NCBI GenBank assembly: GCA_964555285.1 | Contig: CAZKRM010000005.1 | Location: forward strand, 1-64,000 | DNA length: 64,000 bases | Origin: JBBIQV01 sp964555285 | GTDB lineage: Bacteria; Nitrospirota; Nitrospiria; Nitrospirales; Nitrospiraceae | Direction of reading: 5' to 3' | Part shown: in pieces, positions 54,650 to 63,935 of the stretch | Position numbering within the stretch: the stretch's first letter is position 1 | Layout of the letters: the number at the start of each line of letters is the position of its first letter | Made by a program: the position numbers and the translations under genes | The notes under the pieces: model-generated | Told to the model about the DNA's origin: nothing | The model's input: only the letters and a program-made list of their open reading frames with translations | Databases searched by the model: none

Positions 54650-55573
54650 TTATGAGGTTTCAGTACAGCCATTCTCGCCTCTGATCGGCGCACGATCATG
54701 CGCTAACACCGCAATCGATCTTCGCACTAACCCGGCTGAATACCCCAATGCTTTCTCCATCAAGGCTCCAATTTCCTTCGGTGAAATCCGATAGTCAGCA
54801 GCAAGAAACCGTTTCCGAGTCACCGCCCGCTCGTCTGGGTCCTCCGGCTGATAGTAGCCACGCAGGTCCGCATCCTTGTCGGACTTTCTCAGTCGCTCGA
54901 TCCACGCCTCCGAGAAGTCTGAACTTTTTTTCCTTGCGCCCCCCTTTCCTCGTACTTCTAATTGCGTCCAGACCGCCCACCCAACAAACACCGCCCACGT
55001 CTCATTGAGGACCTCCCACGATTCCTGCTCGCTTAGATAACGCTGCTCCGTCTCCGTCTTGCGCTGCACAACAGGTGTGATACGCACATCTTGATAGCGA
55101 CACTGTTGGTAGGTCCGTGCAAGCTGCAGCAGCACACGACCATCTGTTCGTTCAACCGTCGCCGCCGGATCGGAAGCGAGATAGTCGATGTAGGCATGAA
55201 ACAACTCATGAAACAGAGTCTCGATATCCTTGTGCATTATGTGGTCGAGCGGCTTGAGAGTGGCTCCGGCCCCATTAAACGACAGTGAGCGATTCAGCAC
55301 CATGCGGTGTTCACCGGGATGATACTCGGCTGCATAGGCATGGAGATCTTCAAACTCGAACCGGACAAACTCCGGTGGGATTGCTTTCAGGAATCGCGTC
55401 GGAAGCCCCAACGCGGCAGCCTGGTTGAGCAGAGCTTTCCAGGTTTGTCGGCTGCTGTCGCTGGACGTCTCTCCTTCGCGGACACTCGGATCAAGCGGCG
55501 CAGCAGATGCACTCCTGCTAGGAGGCTGAAGAAAAACCAGGAAGGCGGAAAGACAGACAATGACTCGCTTCAT
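54650..55573 (-). CDS. Secreted HExxH-motif putative metallopeptidase (307 aa)
   Basis: A signal peptide is visible (residues 1-25, VIVCLSAFLVFLQPPSRSASA). Residues about 124-137 read ETLFHELFHAYIDYL, containing HELFH, the HExxH zinc-binding helix of gluzincin-type peptidases. A later NETWAVFVGWAVW at about residue 190 could supply the third ligand (Glu), at the usual 60-70 residue distance. The rest is not a family I can name. A secreted or periplasmic peptidase is inferred from the motif alone. It lies alone between the helicase gene and the tRNA promoter region. Confidence 0.75.
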   Translation of the reverse strand: MKRVIVCLSAFLVFLQPPSRSASAAPLDPSVREGETSSDSSRQTWKALLNQAAALGLPTRFLKAIPPEFVRFEFEDLHAYAAEYHPGEHRMVLNRSLSFNGAGATLKPLDHIMHKDIETLFHELFHAYIDYLASDPAATVERTDGRVLLQLARTYQQCRYQDVRITPVVQRKTETEQRYLSEQESWEVLNETWAVFVGWAVWTQLEVRGKGGARKKSSDFSEAWIERLRKSDKDADLRGYYQPEDPDERAVTRKRFLAADYRISPKEIGALMEKALGYSAGLVRRSIAVLAHDRAPIRGENGCTETS

Positions 55574-55650
55574 GTCTTGACGGCGTTGCAGGAAATGCGA
55601 AGGGTATGAGTGATGACACCGACATTCTACAGGAGCAGAGTGGACCCAGC

Positions 55651-57678
55651 CTAGGCGTATCGGTCGGGCTCAGCACCCCATTCAAAGGACCTGTCCTCTT
55701 CGACCAACGCGAACGTGTCGACGAGAGAAGACGGGACCTGATCGAGAAACCGAGTGGGCTTTGAGAGCAACATACCGCTGGTCTTGTCGTACACATTGAT
55801 CGGATAGGTCAGATAGAGGTGGCGCTTCGCACGCGTGACGGCCACATAGAACAGGCGTCGCTCCTCTTCCAGCTCCTCATCGGTGACAAGCGAATACACC
55901 GAGGGGAACCTCCCATCCACGACCCAAATGACAAACACGCATTGCCACTCGAGTCCCTTGGCGGAATGAATCGTCGAGAGGACAAGCCGCTCATCATCCC
56001 GATTCAGACCCTCGACATCCACTGCGCTGCCATCCGGCGGTTCCAACGCGAGATCGGCAAGGAATTCTTGAAGCCCCGGATACCCTTCGGCGATCGTGTA
56101 GAGATGCTCCAAATCCCTCGTGCGTTTTGGATAATCGTCGTACTGGTCTTTCAGGATCGGGAGATAATATTCATAGATGTGATTCACCTGCTCGGCAGGG
56201 CGAAGATTTTCCGCATTGGTCATGCTCTCCAACGTGTTCGCCAAATCCTTCAGCCCCTTTCCAGACCGCCCGCTCACATCCCGCAACGCCGCGCATGGAT
56301 GATCGGCCTTCACCAGCGCCGCAATCACATCCTGCGCCTTCTTGGGCCCGACGCCTTCGACCAGCATCAACACCCGATGCCAGCTGACGGCATCGAGCGG
56401 ATTGGCCACGACTCGCAAATGGGCGAGCACATCCTTCACGTGTGCCGTTTCCACAAATTTCACGCCGCCCCGTTTGAGAAACGGAAGTCCGCGCCGAGAC
56501 AACTCGATTTCCAAATCGAAGGAATGAAAGCTGGATCGGAACAGGACCGCCATCTCGCTCAGAGGCACGCCCTCTTCGCGTAATTCGAGGATCTTCTGCG
56601 AGATGAACCGTGACTGCGCATTCTCTCCCGCCGCTTCCACCACGCCGGGCAGGGGCCCGTCCAACTTCCTCGTGAACAGCCGCTTCGTGTATTTCTCCGG
56701 CGCAGCGGCGATGACTTCGTTGGCCAGGTTCAGAATGGGCTGCGTGCTTCGGTAATTTTCCTCGAGCTTGTAGATCGTGGCACCGGGAAACAGCGTGGGA
56801 AACTCCATGATGTTCCGGAAGGTCGCGCCACGAAACGCATAGATCGACTGCGAATCATCTCCCACCACCATCACGTTGTCATGGGTGGTCGCCAGCCGCC
56901 GGATGACATCCGCTTGAAGCCGGTTGGTATCTTGATACTCGTCCACGAGAATGTATCGATAGAGTTGGGAAATCGACCGGCGGGCCATCTCATCCTGCGT
57001 GAGCAGTTCGCGCAGCTTCACCAACAGATCGTCGTAATCCAGAAGCTGCCGCTGTCGTTTCGCAGCCTGGTAGGCCCGTTGCAACCTGGCCAGATCCTCC
57101 AGATGGTCGGCAAAATGGCTGAACTCTTCCAGGACGATCTCATCCAGGCTCCGCAGCGTATTCTCGCATTTACTGAAGACTTCCATGAGGGTCCCCTTGC
57201 GCGGGAACCGTTTATCTTTCTCGTTCAGCCCCAATTGCGACCGGACCAGCGCAATCAAGTCTTCCGCATCGCCGCGATCCAGGATCGTGAACCCGGGTTC
57301 GATGCCGATCGAACGGCCATAGCGACGGAGCAACGCGTTCGCCACCGAATGAAACGTGCCGCCGAAGACGCGCTCGCTGCGCGAGCCGATGAGCGCGCCG
57401 GCACGATCGATCATTTCTTGGGACGCCTTGCGCGTAAACGTCACCAGCAGGATGTGCGCGGGATCGATCCCCGCATCGATCAGGTACGCGACGCGATAGA
57501 TCAGCGTGCGGGTCTTCCCGCTTCCTGCCCCGGCAATGACCAGCGCAGGGCCTTCGCCGGCCGTGACCGCGGCAAATTGTTGCGGGTTCAGCGCCTTGGC
57601 GTAGTCCAGACTCAGTGCGCGAGGAGCCGCATCCTCCGCCGGCCGCTTGAGCACATAGGGTTTGACTTCGCGTTCCAT
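55651..57678 (-). CDS. UvrD/Rep-family ATP-dependent DNA helicase (675 aa)
   Basis: All superfamily 1A helicase motifs are visible in order: LNPQQFAAV (Q), ALVIAGAGSGKTRTLIYRVA (I), LLVTFTRKASQEM (Ia), YILVDEYQDTN (II), VVGDDSQSIYAFRGA (III), KLEENYRSTQPIL (IV), LVLSTIHSAKGLEWQCVFVI (V) and LFYVAVTRAKRHLYLTYP (VI). These enzymes unwind DNA 3' to 5' in repair and replication restart. I use ATG 57678 (MEREVKPYVLKRP), because the longer upstream frame crosses the divergent promoter region and is unlike the family. Length and motifs fit a Rep/PcrA-like helicase; assignment to uvrD, rep or pcrA is not possible by eye. Confidence 0.93.
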   Translation of the reverse strand: MEREVKPYVLKRPAEDAAPRALSLDYAKALNPQQFAAVTAGEGPALVIAGAGSGKTRTLIYRVAYLIDAGIDPAHILLVTFTRKASQEMIDRAGALIGSRSERVFGGTFHSVANALLRRYGRSIGIEPGFTILDRGDAEDLIALVRSQLGLNEKDKRFPRKGTLMEVFSKCENTLRSLDEIVLEEFSHFADHLEDLARLQRAYQAAKRQRQLLDYDDLLVKLRELLTQDEMARRSISQLYRYILVDEYQDTNRLQADVIRRLATTHDNVMVVGDDSQSIYAFRGATFRNIMEFPTLFPGATIYKLEENYRSTQPILNLANEVIAAAPEKYTKRLFTRKLDGPLPGVVEAAGENAQSRFISQKILELREEGVPLSEMAVLFRSSFHSFDLEIELSRRGLPFLKRGGVKFVETAHVKDVLAHLRVVANPLDAVSWHRVLMLVEGVGPKKAQDVIAALVKADHPCAALRDVSGRSGKGLKDLANTLESMTNAENLRPAEQVNHIYEYYLPILKDQYDDYPKRTRDLEHLYTIAEGYPGLQEFLADLALEPPDGSAVDVEGLNRDDERLVLSTIHSAKGLEWQCVFVIWVVDGRFPSVYSLVTDEELEEERRLFYVAVTRAKRHLYLTYPINVYDKTSGMLLSKPTRFLDQVPSSLVDTFALVEEDRSFEWGAEPDRYA

Positions 57679-57823
57679 CTGGCGAGTGGCTCCGGAAGGG
57701 ACAGATTGAAACGAGTGGCGCTGTATAACATACCGACTGCGGGCTTGCAAACGAGCACCGGCCCCGCTCGACCGCTCCATAGAAGAGGCGCGAGCGTCAT
57801 CGCTTGCTCCGACGCCAAGACCC

Positions 57824-57852
57824 TTGGAGGTGTCACGGGACTTGTATATAAT
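57824..57852 (+). promoter_or_regulatory. Sigma-70 promoter before the 57875 gene
   Basis: TTGGAG (57824-57829) and TATAAT (57847-57852) are 17 bp apart. The expected start near 57859 leaves a leader of about 16 nt containing AAAGGA before ATG 57875. Confidence 0.8.
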
Positions 57853-57874
57853 GATCGGCTCGAAAGGACGTCCA

Positions 57875-58726
57875 ATGGGCACTGCCAATAATCCGTATCG
57901 GTTGCAGCTCCGGGCCATCGCAGAATTGATGCTGGCCGTGGCCGGCGAATCCGTGAGCATGGTGAAACGTCACGCACCCGAGCAGGCATTGAAACTCAAG
58001 CGGCAGGACGAATGGGGCATCTACCTCGAATTTCTCAAGATCATGTTCAACCTGACCGACCGGCTGTCAGCCCTGCACATTCCGGCCAAAGAACAACCTC
58101 TGTTCATGGACGACCTTGCCGATACCGTGACGACTCAGCTCAAAACGGTCCTGGAACCGGCATTCGGAGCCGGCGAAGATCAGATGGAAATCGCGATCGC
58201 GATCGGCGGAGCCGTGACGGAGAGCCGTCGCGTGTATGAATCCTATCGCTTCCTCATCACCGAAGAGAGCAAGCCCAAGAACGACATGTTTCGCGCGTTC
58301 GGAGAGCGGGTCGCGGAGTTGATCGGCGCGTCCGGCAATGCCCAGGTTGCCTCGGCCGCTACCTTGTGCGCCGGGGCCGCGGTGCCGGCGATCCAGGCGA
58401 TCCTCGAAGGGCAGGCCCCTCCGCAGGCTTCTACCGACGCCGCCGCGCGGGGATCGTCCGGCAGCCCAGCAACGGAAGGGGCGCACCCTCAGACCCGAGC
58501 GTCGGCCAATGAGATAAAATTAGTCAGCGTGATGGCGAGCACCAAAGGGGAAGAAGTCGAGACGCGATGGGGCCTCCACCCGCGTTTCAAGCAAGACCTG
58601 AAGCCGGAGGAAGTTCAGGAGCTGACGAGACTCATGAACCGTGTGACGAAAATCCTTGGCGAACGCTATGCCGCCGTGGCATTCTCGGACCAATGGACCA
58701 CGTGGCATCGGACAGGCCACGCCTGA
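57875..58726 (+). CDS. Conserved-looking hypothetical protein (283 aa)
   Basis: I do not recognise the family. The start is ATG 57875, since a promoter occupies the DNA up to 57852 and AAAGGA lies 6 nt before this ATG. The N-terminal 165 residues look largely helical with a Gly/Ala-rich segment (AATLCAGAAVPAIQAI). Residues about 188-210 are a Ser/Ala/Gly/Pro linker, and the C-terminal part ends with EVQELTRLMNRVTKILGERY and a Trp/His-rich tail. No signal peptide or membrane helix is evident, so it is probably cytosolic. It faces away from the helicase gene and lies 65 nt before the glucan phosphorylase. Confidence 0.75.
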   Translation: MGTANNPYRLQLRAIAELMLAVAGESVSMVKRHAPEQALKLKRQDEWGIYLEFLKIMFNLTDRLSALHIPAKEQPLFMDDLADTVTTQLKTVLEPAFGAGEDQMEIAIAIGGAVTESRRVYESYRFLITEESKPKNDMFRAFGERVAELIGASGNAQVASAATLCAGAAVPAIQAILEGQAPPQASTDAAARGSSGSPATEGAHPQTRASANEIKLVSVMASTKGEEVETRWGLHPRFKQDLKPEEVQELTRLMNRVTKILGERYAAVAFSDQWTTWHRTGHA

Positions 58727-58791
58727 AACACGGCACGATTGTGGCGCTCACCTGAGCGCTTACCGATCCCTTTCTCTCATCTGGAGGTACC

Positions 58792-60951
58792 GTGGACGCT
58801 AGCCAACCGTTGAACGAATCCGGCTCCCAGATTCCTCAGAGCCTCGGCCGTTTACAAGAACTCGCGAACAACTTGTGGTGGAGCTGGAACCCCGAGGCGC
58901 GGCTTCTCTTCGAGCGAATCGATCCGACCCTCTGGTATCTCACTCATCACAATCCTGTGAAACTGCTCTTGGATGTCAAACCGGGCCGCGTGAGCAGACT
59001 CGCGCAAGATACGACCTTCGTCCGGCAGTACTCCGCGGTCCTGCGGACGTTCGATGAGTACCACAACAATGAAAAAACCTGGTTCGCCACCCAGTACCCG
59101 CAACTGAATAAGATTCACATTGCGTATTTCTCGGCCGAGTTCGGCCTGCACAATTCCATCCCCATCTATAGCGGGGGACTAGGCATCCTGGCCGGCGATC
59201 ACTGTAAGGAGGCCAGCGATTTAGGAGTCCCGCTCATCGGCGTCGGTTTCATGTACCCGCAGGGGTATTTCAAGCAGCGGGTCACGCCGGAGGGTTGGCA
59301 AGACGCGACCTATACGGCCTTCAATCGGTTGGAGTCCCCCATCCACCAGGCCATGACGACGGCGGGAGTGCCATGCCGGATTCGTGTCGAACTGGACCGC
59401 CGGCCCGTGATGGTCCTCGTCTGGAAGGTCCGCGTAGGCCGGGTGACCCTGTTTCTGTTGGACACGGACGTCTCAGAGAACAGCCCGGAGGATCGCGCTC
59501 TTTCGGCCCGGCTGTACGGCGGGAATCAAGAGACCCGACTCTGCCAGGAAATCATCCTCGGCATCGGAGGGGTCCGGGTGCTGCGCGCGTTAGGGCTCAC
59601 CCCTCTCGTGTGGCATGCCAACGAGGGCCATTCGGCCTTCCTGACCCTGGAACGAACGCGAGAATTCGCCCAATCAGGGCTCACGCATGCAGAAGCCTGC
59701 GAGCGCGTGCGGCAGAGCACGGTGTTCACCACGCATACCCCGGTGCCGGCCGGGCATGACGTGTTCCCTTTGGATTTAATCGCTCGGTATTTCCACGGCT
59801 ACTGGGACCATCTCGGAATCTCCCGAGAGGAATTCCTGCGCTTGGGTGAAACGCCCGAATCGAGCGGTCATGGCTTCAACATGACGGCGCTCGCTCTCCG
59901 GATGTCGGCGCACGTCAACGGTGTGAGCCGTGAGCACGGGCGCGTCTCGCGCAACATGTGGCAACACCTCTGGCCCGGCCTGGCGGAAGACCTTGTGCCG
60001 ATACGGAGCTTGACCAACGGCATACACGCGCCGACTTGGATCGCCCCCGAGCTGAATCAACTCTATGGCAAATGCTTGAGCCCGGACTGGGCCGATCGTT
60101 GCGACGATCCCGCCCTGTGGCAACGGGTGATGGACATCCCGGATGTGGAATTGTGGGCCGTGCGGCAAGCCATGAAACGCAAGCTGATGAGCTTCATTCG
60201 CGAGCGGGCACGCAACGGATGGATCAAGGGGCACCTGCAGGCTTCGCAGGTGATTGCGCGCGGGACCTTGCTGGACCCGGAGGCCCTCACCATCGGTTTC
60301 GCCCGTCGCTTCGCCACGTATAAGCGAGCCACCCTGCTGTTTCGCGACCTTGAGCGTCTGAAACATCTCCTGCATAACCGCTGGCGACCGGTGCAGATCG
60401 TGTTCGCAGGAAAAGCGCACCCGGCCGATGAACCGGGGCGCGCCTTCATTCATGAAGTCATCCGCTTCTGTAACGAGCACCAATTGGGCGGGCACATCGC
60501 CTTCCTGGAAGACTACGACATGCATTCCGCCAAGTTCCTGGTCCAGGGCGTGGATGTCTGGCTCAACACGCCGCGGGCGCCATTGGAGGCCAGCGGGACC
60601 AGCGGGCAAAAAGCCGCGCTCAACGGCGTGCTGAACCTGAGCGTCCTCGACGGGTGGTGGCAGGAGGGCTACAACGGCGCCAATGGCTGGGGCATTCAAC
60701 CGTCATCGGCGCTCCAGGATCTCCAGGCCGAAGATGCGCACGATGCAGAAGAATTGTACCGCCTCTTGGAACAAGAGATCACCCCGCTCTTTTACCAACG
60801 CGACATGGACGGCGTGCCGCGGGGTTGGCTCAACATGGTGAAAGAGAATATCCGCACCATCGCCCCCAAGTTTTGCACGAAGCGGATGGTGAAGGAATAC
60901 GCCACGCTCATGTACCTTCCCGCAACCACCCCCGCCCCTTCGTCGTGGTAA
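58792..60951 (+). CDS. glgP: Alpha-glucan phosphorylase (short DUF3417-containing form)
   Basis: This PLP-dependent enzyme removes glucose-1-phosphate from glycogen or maltodextrin. The N-terminal domain of the short family (NNLWWSWNPEARLLFERIDP) is at residues 26-110, followed by AYFSAEFGLHNSIPIYSGGL, VWHANEGHSAFLTLERTREF, GFARRFATYKRATLLFRDLE and the PLP-site segment EASGTSGQKAALNGVLNLSV with its lysine. Many relatives have Met where this has Gln before that lysine. The start is GTG at 58792 behind GGAGG. The length of 719 is typical of the short type. No other glycogen gene is adjacent. Confidence 0.92.
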   Translation: MDASQPLNESGSQIPQSLGRLQELANNLWWSWNPEARLLFERIDPTLWYLTHHNPVKLLLDVKPGRVSRLAQDTTFVRQYSAVLRTFDEYHNNEKTWFATQYPQLNKIHIAYFSAEFGLHNSIPIYSGGLGILAGDHCKEASDLGVPLIGVGFMYPQGYFKQRVTPEGWQDATYTAFNRLESPIHQAMTTAGVPCRIRVELDRRPVMVLVWKVRVGRVTLFLLDTDVSENSPEDRALSARLYGGNQETRLCQEIILGIGGVRVLRALGLTPLVWHANEGHSAFLTLERTREFAQSGLTHAEACERVRQSTVFTTHTPVPAGHDVFPLDLIARYFHGYWDHLGISREEFLRLGETPESSGHGFNMTALALRMSAHVNGVSREHGRVSRNMWQHLWPGLAEDLVPIRSLTNGIHAPTWIAPELNQLYGKCLSPDWADRCDDPALWQRVMDIPDVELWAVRQAMKRKLMSFIRERARNGWIKGHLQASQVIARGTLLDPEALTIGFARRFATYKRATLLFRDLERLKHLLHNRWRPVQIVFAGKAHPADEPGRAFIHEVIRFCNEHQLGGHIAFLEDYDMHSAKFLVQGVDVWLNTPRAPLEASGTSGQKAALNGVLNLSVLDGWWQEGYNGANGWGIQPSSALQDLQAEDAHDAEELYRLLEQEITPLFYQRDMDGVPRGWLNMVKENIRTIAPKFCTKRMVKEYATLMYLPATTPAPSSW

Positions 60952-60998
60952 GCGCAATGATCCACCGCTCCGTTTTACGCCCGGATCGTCTCTGACTC

Positions 60999-62372
60999 AT
61001 GTACCGACTTCCCCTCGTGTGCGCCCTACTGCTCGTTCTGTTGATGACCGCCTGGCATGGGGGACCGAATGCCGCCGAGGCATCTCCGGCCCGTAGGGAT
61101 CAGGACACCGCCACGGCATTCAAACATGGCGAGTACGACAAGATCATCCGGCTGTTGCAGGCAGTCCCGCCGGACCAGGCCCCGAACCGGGATCTGCTCC
61201 GCTATGGTTTTCTGAGCTACCTCCGTCTCGGTCGCCCCGACGACGCCCTGAAGCTCTACCCACGATTGGTTTCCGCCGGTCAACCAGACGACCCAGCCTT
61301 GCTTCGCCAGCTCGCGCTGAGTCTGATTACCAGTCGCGTCCGCGACTCCCTAGAACACGTCCGCATTGCCGCCTACACCGCGCTCGCTGACATCGCCGTA
61401 CCCGAAACGGGCCCGGTGCTGGAAGACGGGCTCCTGGATAGTTCGATCCTCGTCAGGGCACGCGCAGCAGAGGCCATCGGGAAAGCGGGCTTGGCCGGAC
61501 GATCGGGTGCGCTCAAGCGGGCCCTGCAAGACGAAGCGCCGACCGTCCGGATCGCCGCGATGAATGCTCTCGCAGATGCGAACGTGAAAGAGATCCGGGA
61601 TCAGTTGATGGACATCGCCCGTGTCGATGCCGGCCCTGAATCGATCTTCGCTACCGCCGCGCTCGTGAAACTGGGCAAGAACGATCTCTTGGTCGATCTC
61701 CTGAACGCGGCAACGCTCCCGGACCCCGACGTGAGGATGGCCGCCCTGGGCGTGCTCGGCCGCCTGAAGCGCCCATCGAGCCTCGCCGTGCTGAGTCAAG
61801 CGGTCTATGATCCCGAACCCGCCGTTCGTGCCTTCGCCGCAGGAGCACTCGGTGAATTCGGACAAGCCGGGTCGGTCGCACCGCTCACCCATGCGCTGGG
61901 CGACGAGAGCGCACGCGTGCGCGGCGTGGCCGTGGCGAGCCTCGGGCGGGTGGGAATCCCAGAGACTCGCCCTCTGATCACGCCACTGACACGCGATCCC
62001 GCCGAACACGTACGCGCCGGTGCCGTCGAGGCATTGCTTCGACTCGGAGATTCTTCGGCCGTGCTGCTTGCCGCCGATCTGACACGGAGCGCTGATCCGT
62101 CCGTTCGAGGAGCCGCCGCACAGGCGTTAGCAGCCACCTCGGATACGAAAGCCCTCCCGATCTTGGAGGCCCTGCTTCGCGATCAACAGCCGCTTCCTCG
62201 CCTGATGGCTGCGCGAGCGCTCGGGAAGGTCCCATCTCCAAACGTGCTATCGAGTTTAAAAAAAGGGTTGCAGGACACGGACACAGCTGTCAGGATCGCC
62301 TCCGCAGCCAGCGTGCTCCAGGTGCTCGCACGCAACAAGACACCCTCGCGCAGCCGTTCACGCCAACCGTAG
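60999..62372 (+). CDS. Secreted HEAT-repeat protein (457 aa)
   Basis: A signal peptide is visible (residues 1-27, LVCALLLVLLMTAWHGG core). After a short TPR-like start (HGEYDKIIRLLQAVPP, YGFLSYLRLGRPDDALKLYP), about ten HEAT/PBS-lyase-type repeats follow from residue 110 on, each with a pattern like DPSVRGAAAQALAATSD or EPAVRAFAAGALGEFGQ. Such arrays form curved scaffolds for protein binding; the partner is unknown. It lies 47 nt after the phosphorylase and 12 nt before the next small membrane protein, suggesting co-transcription. Confidence 0.85.
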   Translation: MYRLPLVCALLLVLLMTAWHGGPNAAEASPARRDQDTATAFKHGEYDKIIRLLQAVPPDQAPNRDLLRYGFLSYLRLGRPDDALKLYPRLVSAGQPDDPALLRQLALSLITSRVRDSLEHVRIAAYTALADIAVPETGPVLEDGLLDSSILVRARAAEAIGKAGLAGRSGALKRALQDEAPTVRIAAMNALADANVKEIRDQLMDIARVDAGPESIFATAALVKLGKNDLLVDLLNAATLPDPDVRMAALGVLGRLKRPSSLAVLSQAVYDPEPAVRAFAAGALGEFGQAGSVAPLTHALGDESARVRGVAVASLGRVGIPETRPLITPLTRDPAEHVRAGAVEALLRLGDSSAVLLAADLTRSADPSVRGAAAQALAATSDTKALPILEALLRDQQPLPRLMAARALGKVPSPNVLSSLKKGLQDTDTAVRIASAASVLQVLARNKTPSRSRSRQP

Positions 62373-62384
62373 AGGTAGGACCCT

Positions 62385-62819
62385 ATGCTGAAGTTTCTCG
62401 GCATCCTGATAGTGACGGCGAGCGCGTTTGCCCTCGGCTACTACCTTGGGCAACGACCCGCCGGGGCGCCCCAACAGATGGTGAAAGATCTCTCACGGAA
62501 CGTGATGGACACAGCACTGGGCATCGAGCGGGATCTGAGACGCCGGCAAGGGCTGGTTGACGCCAAGGCCCGGGTGATTCAGGCAAAGTCCGATATGTTC
62601 GACAAAAACTTCGGTGAGGCGGCGAAGGAACTAGCCGAAGCGGTGGATTCGCTTGAAAGCGCCACCAAGGGCGGTCGCCAACAGAATCCAACGGCGGCGG
62701 TCAAAGAGTTAGCAGGCAAGGTTCGCGAGCTGCGCCTGGAAGTGTCGATGGGAAAGAAAGTGCCCTTGAGCCAACTGGACGAGATTCAGAAGGAGATCGA
62801 CACGCTTCTAAACAAGTAA
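62385..62819 (+). CDS. Small membrane-anchored helical protein (144 aa)
   Basis: One N-terminal transmembrane helix (FLGILIVTASAFALGYYLGQ) is followed by a long helical, charged segment (MVKDLSRNVMDTALGIERDL, then QAKSDMFDKNFGEAAKELAE) and a final coiled coil (LDEIQKEIDTLLNK). The repeat-like AKELAEAVDSLESA suggests a helical-hairpin array. I do not recognise the family. It lies 12 nt after the HEAT-repeat gene, so the two may act together in the envelope. Confidence 0.75.
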   Translation: MLKFLGILIVTASAFALGYYLGQRPAGAPQQMVKDLSRNVMDTALGIERDLRRRQGLVDAKARVIQAKSDMFDKNFGEAAKELAEAVDSLESATKGGRQQNPTAAVKELAGKVRELRLEVSMGKKVPLSQLDEIQKEIDTLLNK

Positions 62820-62835
62820 CTGAGGCAGGCTCTGC

Positions 62836-63657
62836 TTAGGCGTTGGCCGGCTGCTTCTTCCATTTTGCGAGGAGTCGTTCGACGCGCATCCGCACCACCA
62901 GATCCGGATCTTTCAAGAGCGGCTTGATGGCATCCCGGCCACGGCCATCGCCGATAGCCTCCAGTGCCGCCGCAGCGGTGAGCCGCGTAAACCAGTCCTG
63001 ATCCGCCAACATATCGATCAACGGGTCGACCGCAGACGAATCCTTGATTTGGCCCAGAGCCAGAACGGCTTGTTTTCTGATGCTCTCATCCTTGTCCTTG
63101 AGGGCTTGGACCAGCCTCGGCACAGCAGGTTCCCCCAACTCAACCAGAGCCTTCGTCGCGTCCTCTCTGAATTCGTCGCTCCGGAGTTGGTGGACGAGTG
63201 GTTCCAAGACCCGCTCGTCCCGAATTTTTCCCAAAGCCAGGATGGCCGTTTTTCTAACGTCCCAATCGCGCAGGAGTTTTAACAGGGCATCGACCGCCGG
63301 CGAGCCCACCTGGCCCAAGGCTTCGACGGCCGCCTCGCGGACTTGCCAATCGCCATCGCGTAGCGCCCTTGCAAGGGGTTCGACACAGCGATCATCCCCC
63401 ATCTCACCAAGAGTGATCACCGCTTCGCGACGGACGACCCAATCCAGGTCTTTGAGGAGATCGATCTGGATGTCAATCTCGTCCTTAACCTGCTCTTCTT
63501 CAAGAACGACGAGCTCAGGTGCGTCCGCAGTGGGCGCATCCAACCCCTGAAGCCCCGCATCCTGCGTGATCTGATCGGACACCTGATCCGTGAGCTCATC
63601 CGTGGCTTGAGATCCGGAGGCCGCCGACTCGTCGCGTTTCTTGGTCTGGTCTTCCAT
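62836..63657 (-). CDS. Cytosolic HEAT-repeat protein (273 aa)
   Basis: After an acidic, Gln/Asp-rich N-terminal segment (residues 1-60), about six HEAT/PBS-lyase repeats follow (DWVVRREAVITLGEMGDDRC, DWQVREAAVEALGQVGSPAV, DESIRKQAVLALGQIKDSSA and others). They have a stricter period of about 31 residues than the plus-strand HEAT protein. No signal peptide is visible. I take ATG 63657 (MEDQTKKRDE), which begins the acidic segment. It converges with the small membrane protein gene. A scaffold or regulatory role is inferred only from the repeats. Confidence 0.82.
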   Translation of the reverse strand: MEDQTKKRDESAASGSQATDELTDQVSDQITQDAGLQGLDAPTADAPELVVLEEEQVKDEIDIQIDLLKDLDWVVRREAVITLGEMGDDRCVEPLARALRDGDWQVREAAVEALGQVGSPAVDALLKLLRDWDVRKTAILALGKIRDERVLEPLVHQLRSDEFREDATKALVELGEPAVPRLVQALKDKDESIRKQAVLALGQIKDSSAVDPLIDMLADQDWFTRLTAAAALEAIGDGRGRDAIKPLLKDPDLVVRMRVERLLAKWKKQPANA

Positions 63658-63725
63658 AATGATCCCGATCCTATCTCGGTGAAACACACCCAGGGTAATA
63701 GTGTTCGCGCACTTGCTGCGCCACG

Positions 63726-63935
63726 CTAGGCTTGCGCAGGCGCTTCGGCCTTCTTGCCGGCAGCATGTTTCTTTCTCAGTGCGAGCGCACGACGCTTCCG
63801 CTGAATCCGTTTCAGGCGCTTACGCAGCTCTCGGAGCGCGTGATCCCCTTTGGGATTGTCATGCCCCGTTTGTTTTTCACCAAGTTTCTTCTTCAGCCGT
63901 GCCTCATCTGACTCCGCAGCCGTTTTCTTTGCCAT
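63726..63935 (-). CDS. Small highly basic protein (69 aa)
   Basis: The sequence is dominated by Lys, Arg and Ala, with a central helix-like stretch RELRKRLKRIQRKRRALALR and an Ala/Lys tail. It begins MAKKTAAESDEARLKKKLGE. The composition suggests nucleic-acid binding, but no known family is recognisable. It lies 68 nt upstream of the HEAT-repeat gene on the same strand. Confidence 0.6.
   Translation of the reverse strand: MAKKTAAESDEARLKKKLGEKQTGHDNPKGDHALRELRKRLKRIQRKRRALALRKKHAAGKKAEAPAQA

Noticed and set aside
57679..57960. N-terminal extension of the helicase to 57960
   Set aside because: That stretch contains the divergent promoter and leader of the 57875 gene and encodes residues unlike helicase N-termini.
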